64,000 nt of DNA from Bacteroidota bacterium (GTDB lineage Bacteria; Bacteroidota; Bacteroidia; Bacteroidales; Lentimicrobiaceae), in the NCBI GenBank assembly GCA_023441805.1, contig JAEZNO010000014.1, positions 1 through 64,000 on the forward strand, given 5' to 3'. The notes below the pieces were generated by a model. The model saw nothing but the letters and a program-made list of their open reading frames with translations, was not told the origin of the DNA and did not search any database. The position numbers and the translations under genes are program-made. Below are positions 42,784 through 50,282 of the stretch, in pieces (within the stretch, counting starts at the first letter, position 1; every line of letters starts with the position of its first letter).

Positions 42784-44277
42784 TTAATATGGTGTTTCTT
42801 CATCATCATTCATCTTTGACGGGAAGGTTTTGATGTTAGGGCCGGGTACAGAAGGAATTGAAGGTATAAAGTCATCAGAGTCCCTATCAACGAATTTAGC
42901 ATACTCGTTAATAAATCTGAGATTTATATCATGGAGTGCTCCGTTTCTGTGCTTAGCAATACTAATTTCAGCAACACCCTGAAGATTTTCACCAGCAGCA
43001 TCCTTGTCTTGTTTGTAATATTCAGGCCGATAAATAAAGAGGACCATATCAGCATCCTGCTCAATTGCTCCTGATTCCCTAAGGTCAGACAGTAAAGGCT
43101 TTTTGCTGGGCCTGTTTTCAACTGATCGGTTAAGCTGTGATAGTGCAATTACAGGTATACCGAGTTCCTTAGCCAGACTCTTTAATGATCGTGAAATGTT
43201 ACTGATTTCCTGTTCCCTATTCCCCTGACTCCGTTCAATACCACCCGACATAAGCTGTATATAGTCGATAATTATCAGTTGAATATCATGTTGTGCTTTC
43301 AGACGTCTGGCTTTAGCTCTTAGTTCGAAGACTGATAGAGAAGGAGTGTCATCAATGTATAAAGGAGCATTCCTAAGAGTGTCTATTTTCGAGTTAAGCT
43401 GCTGATATTCTTCCTGGCTAAGATCTCCTTTACGTAATTTATCTCCAGGTAGTTGAGCTTCGGCTGATAATAAACGAGTAACCAACTGGATAGCTGACAT
43501 TTCGAGAGAGAAGACGGCAACAGGTTTTTTGAAATCAATGGCGGCATTACGTGCTATTGTTAGCACGAAAGCTGTTTTACCCATACCTGGACGAGCAGCA
43601 ATAATAATTAGATCAGATGGCTGCCAACCATTAGTGACCCTGTCAAGTTGTGTGAAACCTGTGCCCACACCGGTGAAGGTACCCTTATTGTTCATGGCAT
43701 TGGCAATCTGTTCCAAAGCACCCTTCACAAGGGAACCCATATCGGTATAATTGCGACGGAGATTATTTTCTGCTACTGCAAATAGCTCTTTCTCAGCTTT
43801 GTCAAGCAATTTAAATACATCGGTTGTATCTTCGTAAGCATCTGTAATCACATCAGAAGAGATTCTAATGAGTTCACGCTGGATGAACTTTTGTAGTACT
43901 ATGCGCGTATGGTATTCAGTATTTGCAGCTGAGGCAACCCTGTTCGTCAGTTGGGCAATATAATATGGTCCTCCGACCATCTCTAATTCACCGGAGCTTT
44001 TGAGTTCGTTGGTAACCGTGAGAATATCAACAGGTTCTGTTTTTGCGAACAATCGGGCTATAGCAGCGAAAATGATCTGATGAGCATCTTTGTAGAAAGC
44101 TTCAGGTTTAATGATATCAATAATAGATGCAAGAGCATCTTTCTCAATCATAATTGCCCCTAGAACTGCTTCCTCAAGATCTACTGCCTGAGGAGGAACT
44201 TTACCATGCTCAAACAGATCAGTCTTTCTGATCTTAGCATTGGTAGTGGTTTTGAATTTGGGTTTCGTCTCTTCCAT
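42784..44277 (-). CDS. dnaB: Replicative DNA helicase DnaB
   Basis: A 497-residue protein with the N-terminal dimerisation domain (about 28-130, PPQAVDLEEAVLGAIM), a linker, and the RecA-like C-terminal domain: Walker A RPGMGKT (229-235), Walker B region LIIIDYIQLM, and H/R motifs SQLNRSVENR and LSDLRESGAIEQDADM. No intein is present. It unwinds DNA at the replication fork. A TAATTTTG -7 element lies 8 bp before its ATG (44285-44292). The downstream secreted-protein gene begins 56 bp after its stop. Confidence 0.97.
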   Translation of the reverse strand: MEETKPKFKTTTNAKIRKTDLFEHGKVPPQAVDLEEAVLGAIMIEKDALASIIDIIKPEAFYKDAHQIIFAAIARLFAKTEPVDILTVTNELKSSGELEMVGGPYYIAQLTNRVASAANTEYHTRIVLQKFIQRELIRISSDVITDAYEDTTDVFKLLDKAEKELFAVAENNLRRNYTDMGSLVKGALEQIANAMNNKGTFTGVGTGFTQLDRVTNGWQPSDLIIIAARPGMGKTAFVLTIARNAAIDFKKPVAVFSLEMSAIQLVTRLLSAEAQLPGDKLRKGDLSQEEYQQLNSKIDTLRNAPLYIDDTPSLSVFELRAKARRLKAQHDIQLIIIDYIQLMSGGIERSQGNREQEISNISRSLKSLAKELGIPVIALSQLNRSVENRPSKKPLLSDLRESGAIEQDADMVLFIYRPEYYKQDKDAAGENLQGVAEISIAKHRNGALHDINLRFINEYAKFVDRDSDDFIPSIPSVPGPNIKTFPSKMNDDEETPY

Positions 44278-44363
44278 ACTTCAACAAAATTAATGAAGCA
44301 ATCGGTAAAAAAAATAACACCGGAAGGTAATTTACCAACAATAATTTTCTGAGACCGAATATT

Positions 44364-44427
44364 GATGCTTTTGATACTGATGAAATTGATACTCGATTCT
44401 GATGAGATTAGATACTTGGTTGATACT
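44364..44427. repeat. Degenerate tandem repeat with GATACT core
   Basis: GATACT recurs four times (44373-44378, 44388-44393, 44411-44416, 44422-44427), with CTGATGAAATTGATACT and CTGATGAGATTAGATACT as the best-matching units. Confidence 0.5.
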
Positions 44428-44534
44428 GAGTATTATAGCATTTGACGGGGGTGATGTGCTTCAGAGAATTATTCCTGAACTGAATCCAGCTAAAATTTGA
44501 ATTGTAAACCTCCCACCTCCGATTACCATGATAT

Positions 44535-44565
44535 TAAAAAAAACGGCCGTCCTTTTGGGACAGCC
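44535..44565 (-). terminator. Terminator of the FKBP isomerase gene
   Basis: On the minus strand GGCTGTCC-CAAAA-GGACGGCC forms an 8-bp GC-rich stem with one wobble, followed by GTTTTTTTT. It lies about 30 bp past the stop of the gene. Confidence 0.9.
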
Positions 44566-44594
44566 TTACTTTCTATAAATTGTTTTATTGAAAT

Positions 44595-45329
44595 TTATTT
44601 CTTCTCAACTGACAGTAACTCAACTTCAAAGATAAGAGTTGCACCACCGGGGATTGGGCCTGTACCTCTGTCACCGTAAGCCAACTCAGATGGGATGTAA
44701 AGCATGTATTTTGCTCCCGGTTTCATTAATTGAAGACCTTCAGTCCATCCTTGTATTACACCATTCAAGGGGAATTTCACCGGTTGTCCTCTTTCAACCG
44801 AAGAGTCAAATACAGTACCATCGATGAGTTTTCCGGTATAATGAACTTCTACAACATCTTCGGCACCGGGATTTTGACCTGCACCTTCGGTAATAACTTT
44901 ATACTGGAGTCCACTTGGAGTTTCGGTAACACCTTCCTTCATTTTGTTTTCTTCAAGGAAAGCTTTTCCTTTAGTCTTTTCAGCTGTAACTTCTGTTGCG
45001 ACTGCCTGTTCGCGCTTTGCCATCATTTCCTGTTGAAATCTCATCATTATTTTTCCGGTTTCTTCCTCTGTTAAGAGTGAATCGTTTCCGGTTAAACCAT
45101 TAGTTATACCGGCATTGAAGATATCCTGATTGATTGAAATTTCATTGGTCTTAAGGTTCTTGCCAATATCATGACCTATTATATAACTTATTGAATCAAG
45201 CTTCGTTTGAAGGACAACTGCCGACTTGGGAGCTTCAGGTGCACTGCTTTTTTTCTTTTTTTGAGCAGACGCAGTTATGCTTGTTAACAAAATAGCAACC
45301 AGCATAATAGATGTTAGGACTTTTTTCAT
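44595..45329 (-). CDS. FKBP-type peptidyl-prolyl cis-trans isomerase (FkpA/Mip-like)
   Basis: A 244-residue exported protein with a signal peptide (cleaved near TASAQK) and Lys-rich stretch, an N-terminal helical dimerisation domain (about 40-130, SYIIGHDIGKNLKT), and a C-terminal FKBP domain (about 155-242) with VHYTGKLIDGTVFDSS, GWTEGLQLM and YIPSELAYGDRG. It is a periplasmic chaperone and proline isomerase of the Mip/FkpA type. It is monocistronic; a TACCTTTA -7 element lies at 45353-45360. Confidence 0.95.
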   Translation of the reverse strand: MKKVLTSIMLVAILLTSITASAQKKKKSSAPEAPKSAVVLQTKLDSISYIIGHDIGKNLKTNEISINQDIFNAGITNGLTGNDSLLTEEETGKIMMRFQQEMMAKREQAVATEVTAEKTKGKAFLEENKMKEGVTETPSGLQYKVITEGAGQNPGAEDVVEVHYTGKLIDGTVFDSSVERGQPVKFPLNGVIQGWTEGLQLMKPGAKYMLYIPSELAYGDRGTGPIPGGATLIFEVELLSVEKK

Positions 45330-45371
45330 AAGTGATTTTTCAAATTAGGCGGTAAAGGTACGTATTTAATC

Positions 45372-46079
45372 TTATACAAAGATTATCTGATCCTTCTCTA
45401 ATAGTGCATCGCCGCGAAATCTCAGATAAAGTTGTACTAATGCTATAATATCCTTCTGACAATATTCTCTGATTCTGTCCAGTCCGTTATCATTCCAGTA
45501 AACATAGCCAACCTGGCTGCCATCAATATCGTCTTTTGGTGATTCAATTCCGAATATAGTTGTCAACAATGCTAAAGAAGTATAGTTTTTATGATCACCA
45601 AATTTCCATAATTCCAGAGTGTCAAGATGCTTGACTTCCCATGGCTTGCATCCGCATGTATCAAGTATCTGTGGGATTTTAATTCCATTGACAAGCATCC
45701 TTCTTGATATATAAGGATAGTCAAACTCTTTTCCATTATGAGCACAGAGTAATGACGTTGCTTTATTATAGCTCCTGTTTAACAGTTCTGCAAATTGATT
45801 AAGTATTTCAGCTTCATCATGACCGTAAAACGATTTTATCCTAAGGTGATTGTCTCTGACTACACCAACGGAGATGCAGATAATTTTGCCGAATTCAGAG
45901 TAGATTCCTGCTCTTTCATACAATGTTTCGGGTGAGTCAGTCTCATCTTTTTTGATAAAACCGGCTTTATGCACCCACAGTGCCTGCAGGTTCTCAGGCA
46001 TCTCATTGTATGATTTATACTGTGAAACAGTTTCAATGTCAAGGAAGAGAATGTCCTCTGTCTTTATATTTTCAAGCAT
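45372..46079 (-). CDS. 3'-5' exonuclease, PolB-exonuclease-like (PF10108 type)
   Basis: Start taken at ATG 46077-46079 (235 residues); ATG 46097 abuts a TATCTTTA element. DnaQ-like exonuclease motifs are seen: FLDIET (exo I, D/E pair), LLCAHNGKEFDYPYIS (exo II, Asn/Asp) and YCQKDIIALVQLYLR (exo III, YxxxD). The layout matches the predicted PolB-related exonuclease family. It is likely a nuclease acting on single-stranded DNA or RNA ends; the substrate is undetermined. It is divergent from the lipoprotein-mnmD pair. Confidence 0.88.
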   Translation of the reverse strand: MLENIKTEDILFLDIETVSQYKSYNEMPENLQALWVHKAGFIKKDETDSPETLYERAGIYSEFGKIICISVGVVRDNHLRIKSFYGHDEAEILNQFAELLNRSYNKATSLLCAHNGKEFDYPYISRRMLVNGIKIPQILDTCGCKPWEVKHLDTLELWKFGDHKNYTSLALLTTIFGIESPKDDIDGSQVGYVYWNDNGLDRIREYCQKDIIALVQLYLRFRGDALLEKDQIIFV

Positions 46080-46159
46080 GATTGGTAAATTTGCCATTAA
46101 AGATAGAAAAACCTCAAATTTGCAGCAATTTTTATTATCATCTATTGTTTAATAGTGAT

Positions 46160-47521
46160 ATGGTCAGGTTAATCAAAATATACAGTCAACGGAATCAGTT
46201 TCGACATAATAAACTGATATTGTTGCTGATATATGTGATCTCCTCGCAATTATTTCATGACTGTAAAAAAGAGGAAAGTATATTACCTGAACCTGAAGTA
46301 ATACTCCAACTCCCAAATTCATTGACCAGCTTCAATTATAATGATACAGTATTCGTTAAAGCAAGAGTTAGCCATAATATTGATATTTCAACAGTAACCA
46401 TTTCAATTACTGACAAAGAATTAAAGAGGTTAGTTGGTGGCCCTGTTTTGAATCCTATGAAATCGCAGTTTAACATTGATTCTTACATCGTGATTAACAA
46501 CAGGTATATTGAAGAATTTGAAAACTACCTGTTGATAGAAATTCAGGATAAGAATACAATTTATAATTTCTGGTACAACATACGTATCAATCCTTTGGAA
46601 AGGGAACTACAAAGCCTGTTAGTAGTCACCAGTAGTAGCACTCCGTTTGCTATAGATGCTGATTCTTACAGAAAGTTGATCAGGGTTGAAGCAGATGGCA
46701 GTCAAAAAATTATCAATGAATGGAATACCGAATATCTTGGAGGTTTTGCTGATTCAAGATTTGGACTTTTTTATTCCTCAGGCACAATTAAGAGTGGAGT
46801 CACAGGATTTAACTTCCTGGATGAAGAATTAAGTTGGGCGATACCAACCCAATCGGGTGGTACACTTCCTCATTTTACTGCATTTTCAGCTTCTGAGGGT
46901 AGGGTAGTGGTTGGTGTATATGACGGATCATTAGAATGTTACGATCAAAGCGGGTTGATTTTAATGAAAACAGGTAAGTTGTCGGGAGGGCGATTTAGTG
47001 TGGTTTTGAATTTTGATACATGGGTAGCAGGGGTATTCGTACCCTTTGATGGAAGGAGTCAGAAATTGTACCTGTATAATAATCCCGCGGGTAATCAATA
47101 TGGAATGGTCGAGTTGCCCGGCCAAATCATAGCTCTTATACCTTATGATCAAAAAACTATACTTATTTTAGTCGATGAATCCGGTATAAATAAGGCTTAC
47201 ACTTATAGTGTTGCTGACAAAGCTTTTAATTTCCTCCATCAGATCACAGGTGAAAGAATCCATAGTCCGGCAGGAGAGCGTGGTAACATATTTTTTATCA
47301 GTGATGAAACCATAAAATGGTACAGGCCGGGAATTGGCAGTATTGTTGATTACCTTGATGTGACTGATGCAAATGCTTTGGCATTTAATGCTTTAGATAA
47401 CACATTAATAGTCGGAACAGGGAATAGAATTACTTTTTATCAATTACCGAATACATACCCATACAGCACTATTGAGCTATCTGAGGAAATAGAAGATATT
47501 GATTTGCTTTATAATAAGTAG
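46160..47521 (+). CDS. Putative propeller-like surface lipoprotein
   Basis: Start taken at ATG 46160 (453 residues), since an ATG at 46082 would run through the divergent gene. A basic N-terminus and hydrophobic segment (LILLLIYVISSQLF) end in HDC, a borderline lipobox with C34. The mature part has an Ig-like region, then repeated short blades (SSSTPFAIDADSY, GVTGFNFLDEELSW, QIIALIPYDQKTILILVD) resembling a WD/PQQ-like propeller. No enzyme motif. It ends 2 bp before mnmD, suggesting coupled transcription, but a functional link is not obvious. Confidence 0.65.
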   Translation: MVRLIKIYSQRNQFRHNKLILLLIYVISSQLFHDCKKEESILPEPEVILQLPNSLTSFNYNDTVFVKARVSHNIDISTVTISITDKELKRLVGGPVLNPMKSQFNIDSYIVINNRYIEEFENYLLIEIQDKNTIYNFWYNIRINPLERELQSLLVVTSSSTPFAIDADSYRKLIRVEADGSQKIINEWNTEYLGGFADSRFGLFYSSGTIKSGVTGFNFLDEELSWAIPTQSGGTLPHFTAFSASEGRVVVGVYDGSLECYDQSGLILMKTGKLSGGRFSVVLNFDTWVAGVFVPFDGRSQKLYLYNNPAGNQYGMVELPGQIIALIPYDQKTILILVDESGINKAYTYSVADKAFNFLHQITGERIHSPAGERGNIFFISDETIKWYRPGIGSIVDYLDVTDANALAFNALDNTLIVGTGNRITFYQLPNTYPYSTIELSEEIEDIDLLYNK

Positions 47522-47523
47522 AA

Positions 47524-48219
47524 ATGAATGAACCGAAAAGTATAGCCATTACAGAGGATGGATCAATGACGATCTTTAATCGTAATAAGAATGAGCACTA
47601 TCATTCGATACATGGGGCCATTCAGGAATCGATGCATGTTTTTATTAATAATGGCTTTAAACACATAGCATCAACGTGGGATATTTCGCGAAAGTTGAAT
47701 ATTCTTGAGGTAGGTTTTGGTACCGGTTTAAATTCATTGCTTACCCTTTATGAAATAGTTACAGGAGGTGTTGATCAAAAAATAGCAGTTTCATACACCG
47801 GTATAGAGCCTGAGCCAATTAGTCCAGAGATTGCTTCATCATTAAATTATTGTGACCGATTGAATTGCAACCATCTTAATCCCGAATTCCTTAAAATGCA
47901 TGAGACAGAAACCGATAAAGTGATAAACTTGAATGAAAGATTCACATTTTTACTGGAGATGACATATTTTCAGGAATATACTAATGAATCAACAAGATTT
48001 GATCTGGTATACTTTGATGCATTTTCACCGGCGGCTGAGCCGGATCTTTGGAATGATGAAGTTTATAAAAAATTGTATTCAATGATGAATATTGGTGGTG
48101 TTATGGTAACATATTGTAGTAAAGGATCAGTAAGGAGAGGCCTTCAGCAACAAGGATTTAATATTGAAAGATTACCTGGTCCTCCGGGGAAGCACGAAAT
48201 GCTCAGGGCTACAAAATAA
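47524..48219 (+). CDS. mnmD: tRNA (mnm5s2U34)-methyltransferase MnmD
   Basis: A 231-residue SAM-dependent methyltransferase equal to the N-terminal half of MnmC: AdoMet motif LEVGFGTGLN (61-70), YTGIEPEPIS, and the signature FDLVYFDAFSPAAEPDLWND. It completes 5-methylaminomethyl-2-thiouridine at the wobble base of certain tRNAs. The C-terminal FAD oxidase of MnmC is absent, as usual in Bacteroidota. It starts 2 bp after the lipoprotein gene. Confidence 0.93.
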   Translation: MNEPKSIAITEDGSMTIFNRNKNEHYHSIHGAIQESMHVFINNGFKHIASTWDISRKLNILEVGFGTGLNSLLTLYEIVTGGVDQKIAVSYTGIEPEPISPEIASSLNYCDRLNCNHLNPEFLKMHETETDKVINLNERFTFLLEMTYFQEYTNESTRFDLVYFDAFSPAAEPDLWNDEVYKKLYSMMNIGGVMVTYCSKGSVRRGLQQQGFNIERLPGPPGKHEMLRATK

Positions 48220-48221
48220 CT

Positions 48222-48241
48222 TTAGATAATGTTAAATCTAA
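48222..48241 (+). terminator. Weak hairpin after mnmD
   Basis: TTAGAT (48222-48227) and ATCTAA (48236-48241) can pair; the T tract after it is poor. Confidence 0.3.
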
Positions 48242-48316
48242 TCATTTGTAATCACACTTATGACACTACACACTCATTTAACCGGCTGCATTTAAGCACA
48301 TCAGATCACTTCTATT

Positions 48317-48895
48317 CTAATGCTGTCTTCCTTCTATACTGTGACGGATTAAATGATTAATGACAGTATACAGGTTCTTTGGGCTTAAAGTTCTCCAGTT
48401 AACTGATGAAAGTAAACCACCCATGTTAAGATAATAATCGAGATGTCCCCGGTGGAATTCATCAATCACATGGTCTCGGAAATTAATAAGGGCAATCCAA
48501 CCGTCTTCTGAATCTTCAAACCACTCTTGGTAGTACGAATCATCATCTGCATGAAAATTGAGGACGTTTTCGCCAATGAGAATAAATTTGTTGACACCTT
48601 CTCGTAAAATAGGCTCAATAAGATTGCGCTTCAGGTACATTATATCATTGTATAGGCAGTCATTCCATTCACCTAATAATTCTATGATAGCATAACCTTC
48701 AAAATAATCTACATAAAGTACTTTAGTGTAGAGTGTTGCCGAACCAATTTCATCCCATCTTGGGTGAATGTAATAATTGTAAATCACGTTAGTACAAATC
48801 ATTTCACTATACTCCCGTCCAAAAAATGGTGAACGCTCATCAAGTGAAGCATTGTACAAATCTTCCCATGCATAAAACGGTTCTATATCATGCAT
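48317..48895 (-). CDS. Conserved hypothetical protein, acidic and aromatic-rich
   Basis: A 192-residue soluble protein rich in Tyr, Trp, Asp and Glu (IEPFYAWEDLYNASLDERSP, YNYYIHPRWDEIGSATLY, EWFEDSEDGWIALINFRDH). It has no signal peptide, membrane segment or catalytic motif I know. The length and blocks suggest a compact alpha/beta domain. It stands alone, convergent with mnmD, and its promoter is not clear. The function is unknown. Confidence 0.7.
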   Translation of the reverse strand: MHDIEPFYAWEDLYNASLDERSPFFGREYSEMICTNVIYNYYIHPRWDEIGSATLYTKVLYVDYFEGYAIIELLGEWNDCLYNDIMYLKRNLIEPILREGVNKFILIGENVLNFHADDDSYYQEWFEDSEDGWIALINFRDHVIDEFHRGHLDYYLNMGGLLSSVNWRTLSPKNLYTVINHLIRHSIEGRQH

Positions 48896-49166
48896 AATCG
48901 CCTCTCTCTCAATAATAACTCTGTTGTGTGATCCTCAATAATACGTTAACAAATTTAGTTTTATTTTTACCTGATAATCAACCTAATATGTGAAATTTAA
49001 TGTCACACTAATAATAGTAGACCAATAAAAATTGATAGATCTTCGGTTGGGGTCTTATTTTAAAAATGATCAGCTATTTCCAGTAAGATACAGTCGGCAG
49101 TCAATCCGATTCTCATAGCAGACGAAGTAATGCGTCAGAAATAGACAATCTGTTGTGTTAAAGAAT

Positions 49167-49637
49167 TCAAAAGCGAAACCATGGACGCTCAACACCCATG
49201 ATTCCCATAGGAATAGCTAATAGAATGATAAGAAAAGCAATACTGCTCCAGATTAGCAGTGTCTTCATTTTTTCCTTGCTGACCGTCTTCTTTTTACTTT
49301 TTGAATAACCAATTTGAACGAGGGCTATTCCTATGATGTTCAAGAGACTGTGCTCAACAGCCCAATAACGGAGATCAGCATTCTTCATTGCTTCGCCGAA
49401 ATCGTTAAGTGCAAGTTGGGTAAAGGGACTTATGAAAAAATAGAGTATTAGTCCTATCAGTAACTGGAGGTGTAATGAACTAATGTAGGTTAGAGCAGTT
49501 GCTTTAACAGCTGAATTAAACTGCCTGTTTGATGAGAGATAGGTAATGAGCATTGCAATTAATATCAATCCGCTCACTACTATGAGCCATCTATTCCAGG
49601 AATGAAGAAGAAGAAATAATGAATACAAATTTTGCAT
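49167..49637 (-). CDS. Cytochrome b-like four-helix membrane protein
   Basis: A 156-residue protein with four membrane segments and candidate haem ligands: H13 (LLLHSWNRWLIV), H56 (SSLHLQLLIGLI) and H95 (WAVEHSLLNIIGIALV). Proteins of this type in Bacteroidota are annotated as cytochrome B, but haem binding is not proven. It is downstream of lolA with a 2-bp gap, so it belongs to the end of the ftsK-lolA unit. Confidence 0.65.
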   Translation of the reverse strand: MQNLYSLFLLLHSWNRWLIVVSGLILIAMLITYLSSNRQFNSAVKATALTYISSLHLQLLIGLILYFFISPFTQLALNDFGEAMKNADLRYWAVEHSLLNIIGIALVQIGYSKSKKKTVSKEKMKTLLIWSSIAFLIILLAIPMGIMGVERPWFRF

Positions 49638-49639
49638 AG

Positions 49640-50266
49640 TTATCTCATATCAATGACTTCTACTCCAGGATGATCAGCAGGCTTGAATGTAAAGAGGTTG
49701 TCGTAGAAGTTTTGGTTAACGTCCATCTTATTTACGATATAGCTATAGACTGAACCATTTTTATCAAAAATTGACAAGGTTTCAATCATCTTCTTTGACT
49801 TATTAACTACAACTTTTACCTTATTGAAATTCTTCTTTTGAGTAGGGGTGAGTTCAATGATTTGCTGGTCGGCTGTTTCCTTGATCAGTTTTGATTTAAA
49901 GTTCTTAGTGTAAGTGCTGAGAAGGTTTGTAAGTGTTATTGAATTTTCATCATCGTCAGCTGAGTTTACCTGAACTTCATTTGCATCTTTCAGGTAAGTC
50001 CATACAGTTTTACCATCGCTGATAACATCCTGTCCTGAAACAGTAAGCTTATATTTATCTCCTTTTGAGACAAGAACACCTTTGTAACTTTCATTGATTT
50101 TTTGAGCTGTATTTTCCATTTTGTACGTGAATTCAATACGAATGGTATTATAGCTCTTGGTCTTTGCAGAAACTTCATCAAGAATCTTCTGTGCTTTAGG
50201 ATCTGTTTGTGCAAATAGTGTGAATGTTAGAAAAACAAGTAGTGATGTAAATAAAGTATTTTTCAT
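49640..50266 (-). CDS. lolA: LolA-like outer-membrane lipoprotein carrier protein
   Basis: A 208-residue periplasmic protein with a signal peptide (MKNTLFTSLLVFLTFTLFAQ) and the LolA fold signature: KILDEVSAKTKSYNTIRIEF, YKGVLVSKGDKYKL, GKTVWTYLKDANEVQV, TFKPADHPGVEVIDMR. LolA ferries lipoproteins from the inner to the outer membrane. It lies 16 bp after ftsK, a conserved ftsK-lolA neighbourhood in many bacteria. Confidence 0.92.
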   Translation of the reverse strand: MKNTLFTSLLVFLTFTLFAQTDPKAQKILDEVSAKTKSYNTIRIEFTYKMENTAQKINESYKGVLVSKGDKYKLTVSGQDVISDGKTVWTYLKDANEVQVNSADDDENSITLTNLLSTYTKNFKSKLIKETADQQIIELTPTQKKNFNKVKVVVNKSKKMIETLSIFDKNGSVYSYIVNKMDVNQNFYDNLFTFKPADHPGVEVIDMR

Positions 50267-50282
50267 TGAGTTTGATAGATTG

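Larger units (their letters stand above)
44278..44594. other. 317-bp intergenic region with GATACT repeats and terminator
   Basis: No gene seen. Next to dnaB lies the dnaB promoter-like element; then four GATACT copies (44373, 44388, 44411, 44422) inside a degenerate tandem repeat of about 22 nt; then the terminator of the FKBP gene at 44535-44565. Confidence 0.6.
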
